A DNA stretch of 64,000 nucleotides from Elymus sibiricus (taxonomy: Eukaryota > Streptophyta > Magnoliopsida > Poales > Poaceae): assembly GCA_039707655.1 (NCBI GenBank), contig CM077665.1:442989531-443053530 (forward strand), written 5' to 3'. The notes below the pieces were generated by a model that had not been told where the DNA came from, made no database searches, and worked only from the letters and a program-made list of their open reading frames with translations. Of this stretch, positions 44,838-55,303 are shown one piece after another. Both the position numbers and the translations under genes were made by a program. The number at the start of each line of letters is the position of its first letter. Within the stretch, counting starts at the first letter, position 1.

Positions 44838-45220
44838 TATAGAAAAAAAACGTATGTGATAACATAGTTAACACACTTCTGGGCCTTGAGGGGAAGTCAA
44901 AGGATAACGCAAATTCTCGCTTAGATATCCAAGCTTTGGGTATTATGGGGGGCCTTCATCCTGTTGAAGTAGATGATGGTAAATTGTATATACCTCCAGC
45001 ACAATATACTTTGACACCTGAGTAGAGGAAACATTTTCTCCATGTCCTGATGGGAGTCAAGTTTCCACAAGGCTTTGTAGCTAACATACGCTGTTGTATC
45101 CATGTTGCCGAGAAGAGATTTTTGGACTGAAGAGCCATGATAATCACAATCTATTGCAGCACCTACTTCCTCTTGCGATTCGAAAAATACTGCCGGTAAT
45201 TGCGATCTACATCAAGATTA
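44838..45220 (+). pseudogene. Outer CACTA TNP2 transposase, third block
   Basis: Joins the block ending DVMH at 36339: IEKNVCDNIVNTLLGLEGKS, then SRLDIQALGIMGGLHPVEV, the segment VLMGVKFPQGFVANI and GLKSHDNHNLLQHLLPLAIR. One extra A in the run at 44843-44850 shifts the frame right after IEK, a TAG is at about 45022, and another frame change is at about 45121. After AIRKILPV (near 45195) the gene stops abruptly. The DUF4218 and DUF4216 domains expected next are absent and the next recognisable text is the second gene, so this copy has an internal deletion. Confidence 0.85.
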
Positions 45221-45224
45221 ACAA

Positions 45225-46160
45225 CTGAAATTTTATCTGAACCTGGGGCTATATTGAATGAACCCGAGGTTGTATTGAATGAACTAGAAGGTATGTTTCT
45301 TGACTTTGATGTGTGTATCTTGCAATTGAATGATAATGCACTTATAGTACTAAACATATTTTCTGCATTTATTGTGTATTAGGCCAAGAAAGGGAGGTCA
45401 GGAAAGTTACTGCCATGGAAAGCATATGGGGAAGGCAAAACAAGCCTAAACTCAAGTTGGAAATCAATGAGTATGGTCAGCCTTGTGGTAAATCTGCTAC
45501 ACTGTTTGCTAACTTTGTTGGAACACAAATAAGAATTTAATGATTGGAGGAAGGTTGATCTGTCGAAAAAACTTGCTTTATGGAAGGAGGCAAAGGTAAT
45601 GCGTTTATGGACCGTTCTTATGTCTTGTATGATATCTTAGTATTGTTCTCTAATTGCTTTATTTGAATGCCTATTTTTCTGTTGTTTTGGGAATTAGACC
45701 AACGAGTTTTCCAATGGTATATGTAAACAACACAAATTAAATGGAAAGACTTCAAATCAGACCTAAAGAGGGAATATTATGATGAATCATATGAGTATGA
45801 TGAACTTATAGCATCATGTGAAGCTAGAGTTCATCCTGACCAATGGAAGTTGCTGGTTGCATTTTGGTTAACTCCGAAAGCTAAGGTATGCTCTTTATTA
45901 GGTTGGTATTTACATCTGATTCTACTTCTTTGATATGATCTTGTGACAGGCTCGCTCAATAAGAGGCAAAAAAATCAAGAAAATCATACTCAAAATCACA
46001 CATCTGGAAGTAAGAGTTTTGCTCGATTTGAAACTGAAATGGTATGCGACTAGGTAGTCCGTATTTGAACTTACATGTTTGTACATTTTGCTCATTGTTT
46101 TAATACTTTGATTACTTGACATAGACTGAGGTGCTCAAGCATCGCCCTCATAGACATGAA
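45225..46160 (+). pseudogene. Outer CACTA second gene (TnpA / Transposase_24-like), first part
   Basis: The first block TEILSEPGAILNEPEVVLNE ends at a likely donor (GTATGT at 45291). After an acceptor near 45383 comes KPKLKLEINEYGQPCGKSAT and LFANFVGTQ, the typical NEYGQP...GT motif of Transposase_24 proteins, then (frame change) LNDWRKVDLSKKLALWKEAK. After a further intron come KWKDFKSDLKREYYDESYEY and LIASCEARVHPDQWKLLVAF. Then a segment reading RGKKNQENHTQNHTSG-SFARFE in a neighbouring frame and TEVLKHRPHRHE at the insertion point. The product would bind transposon ends. It is split by gypsy B and continues at 58641. Confidence 0.78.
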
Positions 46161-49100
46161 TGTGGCACCCCGGCTGAGAGAACCGAATTACCAGTGTTTC
46201 CAACCCAGATATCATGTCTTCTGGAAACACACAACAACTTGGTACAGAACAGAACTGAACTTTATTGATAGATTTTGAGTACAAGCTCATATTTACAAGG
46301 ATAGCGAGGCCAAAGGCACACCTGGTGCTATGACAATATCTACATTATTTATGAAACATAGTAGGGCCTCGGAGCTACTAAGTACTTCTACGGCGTAGCG
46401 GAACATAGCGGAAACTCCATCCACAGGGACACTGCTGTGGACACATCCTAGTTAGTGTAGCACGAACCATCGAAACCTCCATCCTCGGCTTCTCCTGCAT
46501 CTGGCATGATACGCCAGGTGAGTACTTTGAATGTACTCGCAAGCTCACGACAACCAAGTAATGCAGCAAACAATAGCATGGCAATCAACATATTAAATGT
46601 TTAGGCGATTCACTTACTGTTACCGATGATCAACTTACTCTTCTCCGGGTTGTCCCACAACCCTCGGAATACTCATAAACCATCGAGTACTTCCGAACAC
46701 AAGACGAGTTCTTCCATCATTACTCCCATTGTTACGGTTGACCACCTAATGAGGTCTGGACGGGCTTTCCAATACCGTGGACGCGGCTATTCGAATAGAT
46801 TTTTCACTCTGCAGCGGTTGCGCACTTTAACCACACCATGAAGCACCTGGCCTCGTAATCCCATTCGGGTGGACCAGCGTTGCTCCAACGAAACCTGTCT
46901 GACCCGTGACTCCCCCATCGTACCACCGGCATTCATCCTCCCCCGGAGTCCTGCCCTGGGTGGCCCCTGTGTCACCTCGTGACACCTGCCACCGTCGTGG
47001 CCAAACTAAACTGTCCCAAACGGGGATGCCGGCACAAAACTCAACTGGGCTCACAGGGTTATCGCCGCCTACCTGATCAGGGTAGCACGCACGCATAACC
47101 CTCCCTGTCTGGAGGTACCGGTGAACGAGCACGGAGCCAGACCAAGTCAAGGCCGTCCCATACCGGCAAATGTGGTTGCACGGATAAGCCCGGACAGGTG
47201 ACTCAAGATCTACCAACTAAGTTCATCTTGCAAACATAGTGATTCATCACAATGCTTAGGTATTTAAATTAAATTGCTATGAATTATGCTATAGTAAATA
47301 AATAAACACAATGCATTTAAATATGCAATGCTATTGAAATGCTTCATGAAATGGGTATCATGGCTTGCCTTGCTCTGTTGGGTTGTCCAAACACTCCTGG
47401 CCTTCAAAACCACAAGGATTTCCTTCTAAAAATATTTTTAAATAACAAAAGGAAATGTCACATAAAGCCTTTTTGTTAACCAGAAATTCTATGAACATGA
47501 GAAAAATACCAAAATTTGTCAGAAAATAAAGGGGCTCAAGACAAACCCAATGCAAAAAGAATCAACTGATTTAGACTTATAGTTTAAAAGATATAGCTGG
47601 TCAAAGTTTCTGGTCAAATTTGATTTAAAAATAGAAAATCAGGAAATCCTCCAGCGGCCACGTCGAAGGCGTATTTCCCGAATGCGCCTCCACTTACGTA
47701 CCGCTTCGGGCGCGGCTGGGTCACTGACGCGCGGGGCCCAGCTGTCTTATTTTAAAAGAGAAAGGAGAGGGACAGGGTACCGCGGCTCTCCGGTGATGGT
47801 CGCCGGTGATAGAGACGGCGGCGAGGTCCGGCGACCGCGGGGATGGATCGGGCGCACGACGGTGATCACGCACGTACCTGCAGATCCTCCGGAGATGGTC
47901 GGACGGCGTCGCCCCCTTCTTCTCCGGCGGATGGAGGCTGCGGTGGTCATCAGCGACGGTGATTCCGGCAGCAATCCGGTCGGCCAAGGGCTCAAGGAGG
48001 CCTGGAGAGACTTGCTGGTCTCAATGGTGGGCTTAGGTGAGGCTGGGGTGGGGTGGAGATGGCTGGCATCAGGAGGGGATCGGGCGGCGGAGCCTTTGCC
48101 GGAGCTGAGGGAGACAAGCTCCCGGCTCTTGCTGGTGCGCTCTGGGGGCGATTAGGTGATGGTGAGGTGGGGTGAGGAGCTCTAGAGGGGCTAGGCAGGC
48201 CCTATTATAGGCCGGAGGCGAGCGCGGCCGAGCTCTCCCGAAGAGGCGAGACTCGGGACACGTCGCCGGCGCCAGGACGATGCGCTGGCTGGCCGGGAGC
48301 GTTGATGAGACGAGAGAGAGCAGGGGGAAGAGTTAATGCGGGTGGAGGCAAGCGGAGGAAGGCGACGCGCCGCAGAGCCACTGTGGCCGCACGAGCGCCA
48401 CAGTGCCCGGGTGTCGTGGTGGCCGCCGAGGAGGTTTCCGGCGAGGAGAGAGCTCCAGAACAGCCAGGTGGGAGGAGGGGAAGACGTTGGTGCGCGGGGA
48501 CAAGGCTAGGCCACACGGGGCCGCAGGGACAAGTTGTTTCAGGCTCGGGCGCGGTGCAGAGCTCGTGTACTGGCATGCCAACACCGTGCTCACCACGGGT
48601 GCGGCCACCAGGAGGCCACGCAAGCCTGGCGCACCTTGTCCACGGCGTCGACCTTCGACCACTTAGTCTCCTTGTGCCACTGGCTCGTCTAGGTTCACTC
48701 TGCTGTGAAGTGTAGCTTCAGCTACAGCTTCTGACAACAAACTTGAGGAGGTTCCAGAGAAGAGAGGAGATGGAGATGAAGCCAGGGGAGATGTCTGGTG
48801 TGATCTACTTTGGAAGGACTACAGACTGGTGGAGTTTGAGATGTTTTGAAAGAGTTTTGAATATAGTTCATGTGTAAACTACAATACTGGTCCAGAAATT
48901 TGTTGAGCTTGTGGGACTCACATAGATGGTCTCTTGATGATGAAACTTGGTGGACGAAAGTCGTTTGAGATATAGAAGATGCCATAAAAGTTTCATGGTC
49001 ATAGGATACATCTAGCAAGCACTTCCTTCATAGAGGTTTGGAATAAGCAGAAACTTGTCAGAGTTTTGTTGCTAAAAATTTGTACTGGACAAGATGATAT

Positions 49101-49595
49101 TTTTGGTTATTGAGGCAATATAGGATCCCTAGTATTACAGGGAATTTGTTGAGAATTTTCTGAGCTAGGAAAATGGGAGTTGCTTCACAAGTGGCCAATT
49201 CTGTCTAGAAAGAAAATAATTATTCTAGCCAAAACTTTGCATTGGGCAATGAAATATTTTTGAAGATTATGAAATGGTATGATGATAAGAAGGTGTGACA
49301 AAAGTTTGGGAATTTTCTGATCATCAGAGCTATAGGTTGCTTCACAACCCATAGTGATGACATATTTTTCCCAAAGGAAGAAAATGAATTATTGGAAAAG
49401 ATAAAATATTGGAAATTGATCCAAGAGAGGTGTGGAAAGGTTTGGCAAGGTGTTGAGGGCTTTTGGGTTACTTGAGAAAAGATTCAAAAGCTTCCAAGTT
49501 CCAAAGTCAATAGGAAAGCTTCAAACACAATCAAAATTGCAATTAAAACCAAAAAGATTTTGAAAAGAAAAAGTTGCCAAAACCAGGGTGTCACA
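46161..49595 (-). repeat. 3' LTR of gypsy B
   Basis: 3,435 bp. It exceeds the 5' LTR by 98 bp because the partner lacks a segment corresponding to about 47400-47500. It includes a GC-rich block (47660-48700) and, on the minus strand, the last 36 codons of the pol frame (49592-49484). Confidence 0.93.
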
Positions 49596-52500
49596 AACCT
49601 ACCCCCCTTAGGATGAATCTCGTCCTCGAGATTCGGTTGCTGAGGGAACACGTACGGGTATGCGGATCTTAGGAAATCCTCTCTTTCCCAGGTAGCCTCT
49701 TCCTGAGTGTGGTGCTCCCACAATACCTTGTAAAACTTGATCACCTTACTCCTGGTAGTTCTTTCCATCTCATCCAAGATTCTGACAGGTTTCTCTTCGT
49801 AGGTCAGATCCTTAGCCAGTTCTAGCTCTCTCATATCTGCTTGCTTGATTGGTGGTGCAATGCACTTTCTTAATTGTGATATGTGGAACACATCATGAAC
49901 GTCAGACAGTTCCGGTGGCAATTCCAACTGATATGCGACCCTGCCTTTCCTAGCAATTATTGGAAAGGGACCGATGTATCTTGGTGCAAGCTTTCCCCGG
50001 GTATGAAACCTCTTTACTCCCTTCATAGGGGTTACTCGAAGGTAAGCATATTCTCCGGGCTCGAAAGTCACTTCTCGGTGCTTTGGGTCATAATAGCTCT
50101 TTTGGCGAGACTTGGCTGCTCGAAGACGCTCTTGAATATCCTTGACCTGCTTCTCAGCCTCGAGCATCAAGTCTGTGCCAAAGATACGGCTATCTCCTGT
50201 CTGGGACCAATTCAATGGGGTGCGGCATTTCCTCCCATATAGTGCTTCAAATGGTGACATCTTGAGGCTAGACTGATAACTGTTGTTATAAGAAAACTCC
50301 GCATAGGGTAGGCTATCTTCCCATTTGGGTCCATGGGCGAGAGCACAGGACCGAAGCATATCTTCCAGTATCTGGTTCACTCGCTCGGTCTGTCCGTCTG
50401 TCTATGGATGGTACGCCGTGCTATGCTTTAGCATGGATCCCAAAGCTTGGTGCAGTCGCAACCAGAATGCTGAGGTAAATAAGGAGCCTCTATCTGAGGT
50501 GATAGACTTGGGTACTCCATGAAGAATGACTATCCGGGACATGTAGAGTTGTGCAAGTTGGTTTGCGTTGAAAGTGGTCTTTACCGGAATAAAGTGAGCC
50601 ACTTTTGTGAGTATATCCACAATGACACAGATAGCATCATTGCCTCTCGTTGACTTGGGTAGTCCAACAATGAAGTCCATGCAGATATCGTCCCAATTCC
50701 ACTGGGGAACTGGTAAAGGTTGTAGTAGCCCAGCGGGTTTCTGGTGTTCTGCCTTGACTTTGTTGCAGATGTCGCAGCAGGCGACATAGTGTGCTATGTC
50801 CCTTCGCATCCCTGGCCACCAAAAGGTTTCTCTCAGGTCCTGATACATTTTTGTGCTTCCCGGGTGGATAGAGTACGCGGACTCATGAGCTTCTCTGAGT
50901 ATTTGTTGCCTCAGATTATTCTGATCAGGCACACATATCCGTTTTTCAAACCATAAGGTGCCTTGGTCATCCACACTGAAAGATTTGGCTTTCCCTTGCT
51001 GAAGCAGTTCCTTGAGCTCTTTTATTACTTCATCTGGCTCTTGAGCCTTCTTAATTTCTTCCATAAGTGTTGGAGTAATCTCCAAGGTATCCGGGGTAAT
51101 TGGGCCGCATAGCACCATATTGAGCTCAGTGAACTCTTCTCGTAGCCTTGGATGGATACTTCCCATTAGTGCATTCACGTTGCATTGTTTCCTGCTGAGA
51201 GCATCAGCGACCACATTAGCCTTTCCCGGATGATAGTTTATTCCATTGTCATAGTCCTTGACTAGCTCAAGCCATCTTCGCTGCCTGAGATTCAGGTCAG
51301 GTTGAGTGAAAATATACTTGAGACTCTTATGGTCTGTGTATATTTCACAACGTTGTCCAATGAGGTAATGCCTCCAAATCTTCAAGGCATGAACCACGGC
51401 TGCTAATTCCAAGTCATGCATGGGGTACTTTTCCTCATGAGGTCGTAGCTGTCTGGATGCATATGCTACAACCTTTCCTTATTGCATCAATACGCAGGCG
51501 ATTCCATGTCTGGAAGCATCGCAGTACATATCGTAGCTCTTGTGGATGTCTGGAAGAACTAAGACAGGTGCCGTAGTTAGCCTTGTCTTTAGTTCTAGGA
51601 AGCTGCTGTCACATTCCGCCGTCCAGACAAACCTTTGATTTTTCTTTAGCAATTCTGTCAGTGGCTTAGCTATCTTGGAGAAGCCTTCTATGAAACGACG
51701 GTAATAGCCTCCCAATCCCAGAAAGCTACGAACTTCGGTCACCGAGGCTGGTGTCTTCCAATTCAGTACTGCAGTTACTTTGCTGGGGTCGACGGCTACT
51801 CCTTGTTCTGACAGAATGTGTCCCAGAAATCCCACCTCTTTTAGCCAAAATTCGCACTTACTGAACTTGGCGTACAGACGATGGGTCCTTAACCTTTCCA
51901 GGACAGCACGGAGGTGTTGCTTATGCTCTTCTTCATCCTTGGAATATATCAGGATATCATCGATGAACACTACCACGAATTTGTCCAGGAAATCCCTGAA
52001 TTCCTTGTTCATCATGCTCATGAAATAAGCTGGAGCATTCGTCAATCCGAATGACATGACTGTAAACTCATACAACCCATATCGGGTGGTGAAAGCTGTC
52101 TTAGGTATATCCTCTTTTCTAATTTTTAGCTGATGATACCCGGTTCGGAGGTCAATCTTGGAGAATACCCGTGCTCCGTTCAGCTGGTCGAACAAATTGT
52201 CAATGCGAGGGAGCGGGTATTTATTCTTGATGGTGACCTCATTCAGCTGGCGATAGTCGACGCACATTCGTAGACTTCCATCCTTCTTCTTGACAAAGAG
52301 TACCGGTGATCCCCATGGCGAGATGCTTGGACGAATATACCCTTTTTGTAATAATTCATCCAACTGCTTCTTTAGTTCCGCCAGCTCTGGTCCTGGCATA
52401 CGGTAGTATTTCTTCTCAATAGGAGCGGTGCCGGGAACCACCTCAATTGCAAACTCTAATTCCCGGTCGGGTGGCATCCCTGGTAATTCCTCGGGAAATA

Positions 52501-53374
52501 CATCCGGAAATTCGCAAACTACCGGAATCAAGTTCATATCCGTATCAGTAGTTTGGTATGCCATTCCTTTCTTGGACATCATCTTGCTGGCAAGGAATTT
52601 AACTGTTTGTCCTGCCGGGTTCACTAGTGTCACTGTCCTGGTGGCACAGTTGATGCACACCTGATGTGGTGTCAACCAGTCCATCCCCTGTAGTATATCC
52701 AATCCAGGAGATTCAATGGCAACAAGTATAGCTGGAAATTTAACTCCATGTATCGAGATTTCTAGATCTCTATATATCAGATTTGTCCTGAGCAGGGAGC
52801 CAGGGGATTGTACCACCATGATCTTATCCAAAAGCGAAGGAGAAAATTTGTGCAAGGTGGCAAAACTCCGTGAAATAAACGAATGGGAAGCCCTAGAATC
52901 AAATAAAATTACTGCAGGTATGTCGTTAACAGAAAACATAGCAAGGACTACGTCTAGAGCTTCGCAGGCTTCCTCAGCGGAGATATGATGGACATGTCCG
53001 TGGCAGAAGTTATGATTGGGGCGGCGTCCAATATTGTTGACTTGTGGCTTCAAGTTGGATACTGGCTTCCCGTTGTTGGCGGGGCACTGCTTGGAATAGT
53101 GTCCGCTTTGACCGGAAGTAAAGCAGGTGTTATTGCGGCGGCAGTCCTCTATTACTGGCTGTTTGTCGAAGGTCTTATTCTGGCTGACCGTCTTATTGTT
53201 GTTGTTGCCATTGCTCCATGTGGGCTTGTATTCAGATGGGCCTGGCTGCCAGGTGCGTGGCTTCTGCGCAAACTGCTCGCGGTTATCCTTCTTGGGTTCA
53301 AACTTCCGCTTGTGGTCATCATATCCGGACTTATACTCTCGTTCAGCTATGAAGGCCTTGTTCACCAAAGTCTA
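49484..53374 (-). pseudogene. Pol (protease, RT, RNase H, integrase, chromodomain) of gypsy B
   Basis: One minus-strand frame, with stops at 53374-53372, 51481-51479 and 50404-50402. In order: a knuckle [15 protein letters not shown] with its second Cys replaced by Ser; protease [10 protein letters not shown], where DSGA is expected, so the active-site Gly is Arg; RT with [14 protein letters not shown] and the catalytic FIDD; RNase H ([10 protein letters not shown], then after a stop [11 protein letters not shown]); integrase with [19 protein letters not shown] and TDGQTERVNQ; and a chromodomain-like VLWEHHTQEEATWERED. The stop in HP-stop-TDGQTER is most simply CAG to TAG. The frame does not end at the polypurine tract but runs through it into the LTR, adding a hydrophobic tail and ending at 49484. 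Confidence 0.93.
49596..49610 (-). promoter_or_regulatory. Polypurine tract of gypsy B
   Basis: Minus-strand TAAGGGGGGTAGGTT immediately before the 3' LTR start. It overlaps the pol coding frame (residues P-K-G-G-R-F). Confidence 0.85.
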
Positions 53375-54063
53375 GAAGTCCGGAAAGTCTAGCATACAGA
53401 GCTGACAACGGAGGGCGTGATTTAGTCCTCCTAGGAAACGTTCTATCTTCCTTTCTTCAGTGGACACGTCGTGGGTAGAGTATCGTGCCAGATTGTTGAA
53501 CTTGTTCAGATACTCTGCCACAGACATATTTCCTTGTGTAAGAGCAAGGAACTCCCTTTGTTTTACCTTCATTATGCCTGTAGGGATATGATACTTGCGG
53601 AATAGCTCCTTGAACTTCTCCCAGGAAATATCTTCTCCAGAAGGCCATGTTGCCTTTGTATTGTCCCACCATATAGCTGCTGGCCCTTCTAGGTAGTGAG
53701 TGGCAAAAGGAACCTTATCTGATTCTTCACAGCGGGCTATGTCTAGCTTCTTTTCCATGGTTCTCAGCCAATCATCAGCTTCTATAGGGTCCACAGCCTG
53801 ACTAAAATTGGGTGGCTTGGTGAGCTGAAAGTCAGACAGCTTAGAGTGTGTTCCATGGTTGTTGTTCTGCCCACCATAGTCTGCATACTTTTTAGAAATT
53901 CCATGAGATCCTGGTTTCTTTTCTCTTCAAACATCCTCATGATCTGATCAGTGGTCGGCACTTGAGGTGGTGGAGGTGGTAAGTCTTCTGGTGGTTGTCC
54001 TGCTTGCCTGGCGGATCGACGAACGGGGGTTCCATCGCCGCCTTGGCTACAACTTCTCTTCAT
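53375..54063 (-). pseudogene. Gag of gypsy B
   Basis: ATG at 54063 opens MKRSCSQGGDGTPVRRSARQ with a Pro-rich stretch (DLPPPPPQVP). A frame change near 53840 is needed to join LKSMQTMVGR...EHTLS to KLSDFQLTKPPNFSQAVDP. The retrotrans_gag core follows: IEADDWLRTMEKKL, PAAIWWDNTKATWP, FRKYHIPTGIMKVKQREFL and LNKFNNLARYSTHDV, ending DFPDF at the stop at 53374-53372 (probably CAG to TAG, since [10 protein letters not shown] continues in frame). It would form the particle shell. Confidence 0.88.
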
Positions 54064-54269
54064 CCTAAATTTGTCCCCATTGCAAAATACCGAATCGATG
54101 AGCAACATCCATAAGGGAAACACAGTAATGTGACACCAGAAAGAAAATTCACGAAAAAGGCGAATAAAGCAAACGACATAATTATACAAGATAACCCAAC
54201 ATCATACATGACAAGCTAGTAGGGGGAATATCATGGCTAGACTGCTCATACGGCAGTTGACATATGCAA

Positions 54270-55137
54270 AGATGCATGCACTACTACACAAGCCTCCACT
54301 CTAGTGGCGCGGGTGGCACGAACAGTGCCAAGCTGAAGACTCCTCGTCATCGGATCCTGAGTCGGAATCGGAACTGATGATATGGATCATATCCTTCAGA
54401 TCAAAGGAAACACGACGACGCTGCTGAGATGGTTCTCCTTCCGGGGCAGAAGGAGCACGACGCCTCAGCTTCGGAGCAGCTGGAGTGGCTAGGAGTCAGG
54501 CCCACTCTGCCGGGGTCTCACGGCGGCTACTAGACGAAAAGCTTGGTGGCGCAGAAGAGCTAGAAGGAGTATCAAACCTGGGTGGAGGTGGAACTGGTGG
54601 TGGATACGTAGGTGGGAATATAGGCTGGGGAAAAGATGGTACTGTAGTCGCAGCTGCAAGTGCCCCCTGGACACGAGACAGCTCCTCAGCCAAGGACATG
54701 ATAGTTCGATAGCTGGCGTTTAGATAACGAGATAAAACACGAGTCGCGCGATCACTCGCCGGGTCAACTGGAGCGAAAACGACTCGCCCTGTCGTAGGCG
54801 ACAGGGTGGGATAGTGAAAGAAACCTGGATGAGTCTGCATCTCGACCTCGTGGAAGCGCAAGTCAGTGAGAGCCTCCATCGCAGCAAACTGGATCGCCAG
54901 CTCCGGAGTGGAAGCCGTTCCGCCCTTGGAGGAGCGAGAATAGCTACCAATATTCGAACTCACGATCAAGAAAGCCTCTGCGTGATACTCGTACACTGAC
55001 TCGGCAAGCTGCTCCCGAAACACCTAGTACACTGGATCTTCGCCGTTGGGGTACAGTCGAAGCCAGACGTTACAGAGCAGTACAGGAAAGGTGAATGGTG
55101 CTGGCTCATGATGGTAGTGATATGGAACTGGTGCCAT
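54270..55137 (-). pseudogene. Pre-gag ORF of gypsy B, function unknown
   Basis: ATG at 55137 opens MAPVPYHYHHEPAPFTFPVL, a stop follows at about 55025, then the frame is open (FREQLAESVYEYHAEAFL, AIQFAAMEALTDLRFHEVEM, GFFHYPTLSP, RVLSRYLNASYRTIMSLAEE) to a stop at 54498-54496. It reads on as LLATPAAPKLRRRAPSAP with an acidic-serine tail (SSDSDSGSDDEESS) to about 54290. A Pro/Ser-rich linker is in the middle. It lies between the primer site and gag. Element A has an ORF at the same place with comparable parts: a Tyr/Glu-rich first third, an Ala-rich helix with LR, an aromatic F-x-Y-P segment and a final amphipathic helix. Not a known gag or pol domain; possibly an accessory protein. Confidence 0.62.
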
Positions 55138-55285
55138 CTACACTCACAATGCCAACGGTTAGTAAAACAATGAATCGTGATGCATGCTATGCAACAATCA
55201 AATGCAGCAAGCAAAATGCACACTCAAAGCCCTACACTAATTGCGGTTCTAGCGCGGGTTAACTAGGGTGTCCTACAGTCAGCAC

Positions 55286-55299
55286 GGCTCTGATACCAA
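55286..55299 (-). promoter_or_regulatory. Primer-binding site of gypsy B
   Basis: Minus-strand TTGGTATCAGAGCC, complementary to initiator Met-tRNA, four bases from the LTR end at 55304. Confidence 0.88.
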
Positions 55300-55303
55300 G
55301 TGT

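Noticed and set aside
46827..47216. 129-codon minus-strand frame, repeated at 55970-56359
   Set aside because: Again LTR-borne in both copies. No motif, and no stop-free conservation beyond LTR identity.
47682..48155. 157-codon plus-strand frame, repeated at 56715-57200
   Set aside because: Lies antisense in the GC-rich part of both gypsy B LTRs. The duplication comes from LTR identity, not from gene conservation.
53127..53392. Plus-strand frames of 82-135 codons with hydrophobic stretches
   Set aside because: Shadows of the gypsy B gag-pol frame on the opposite strand.
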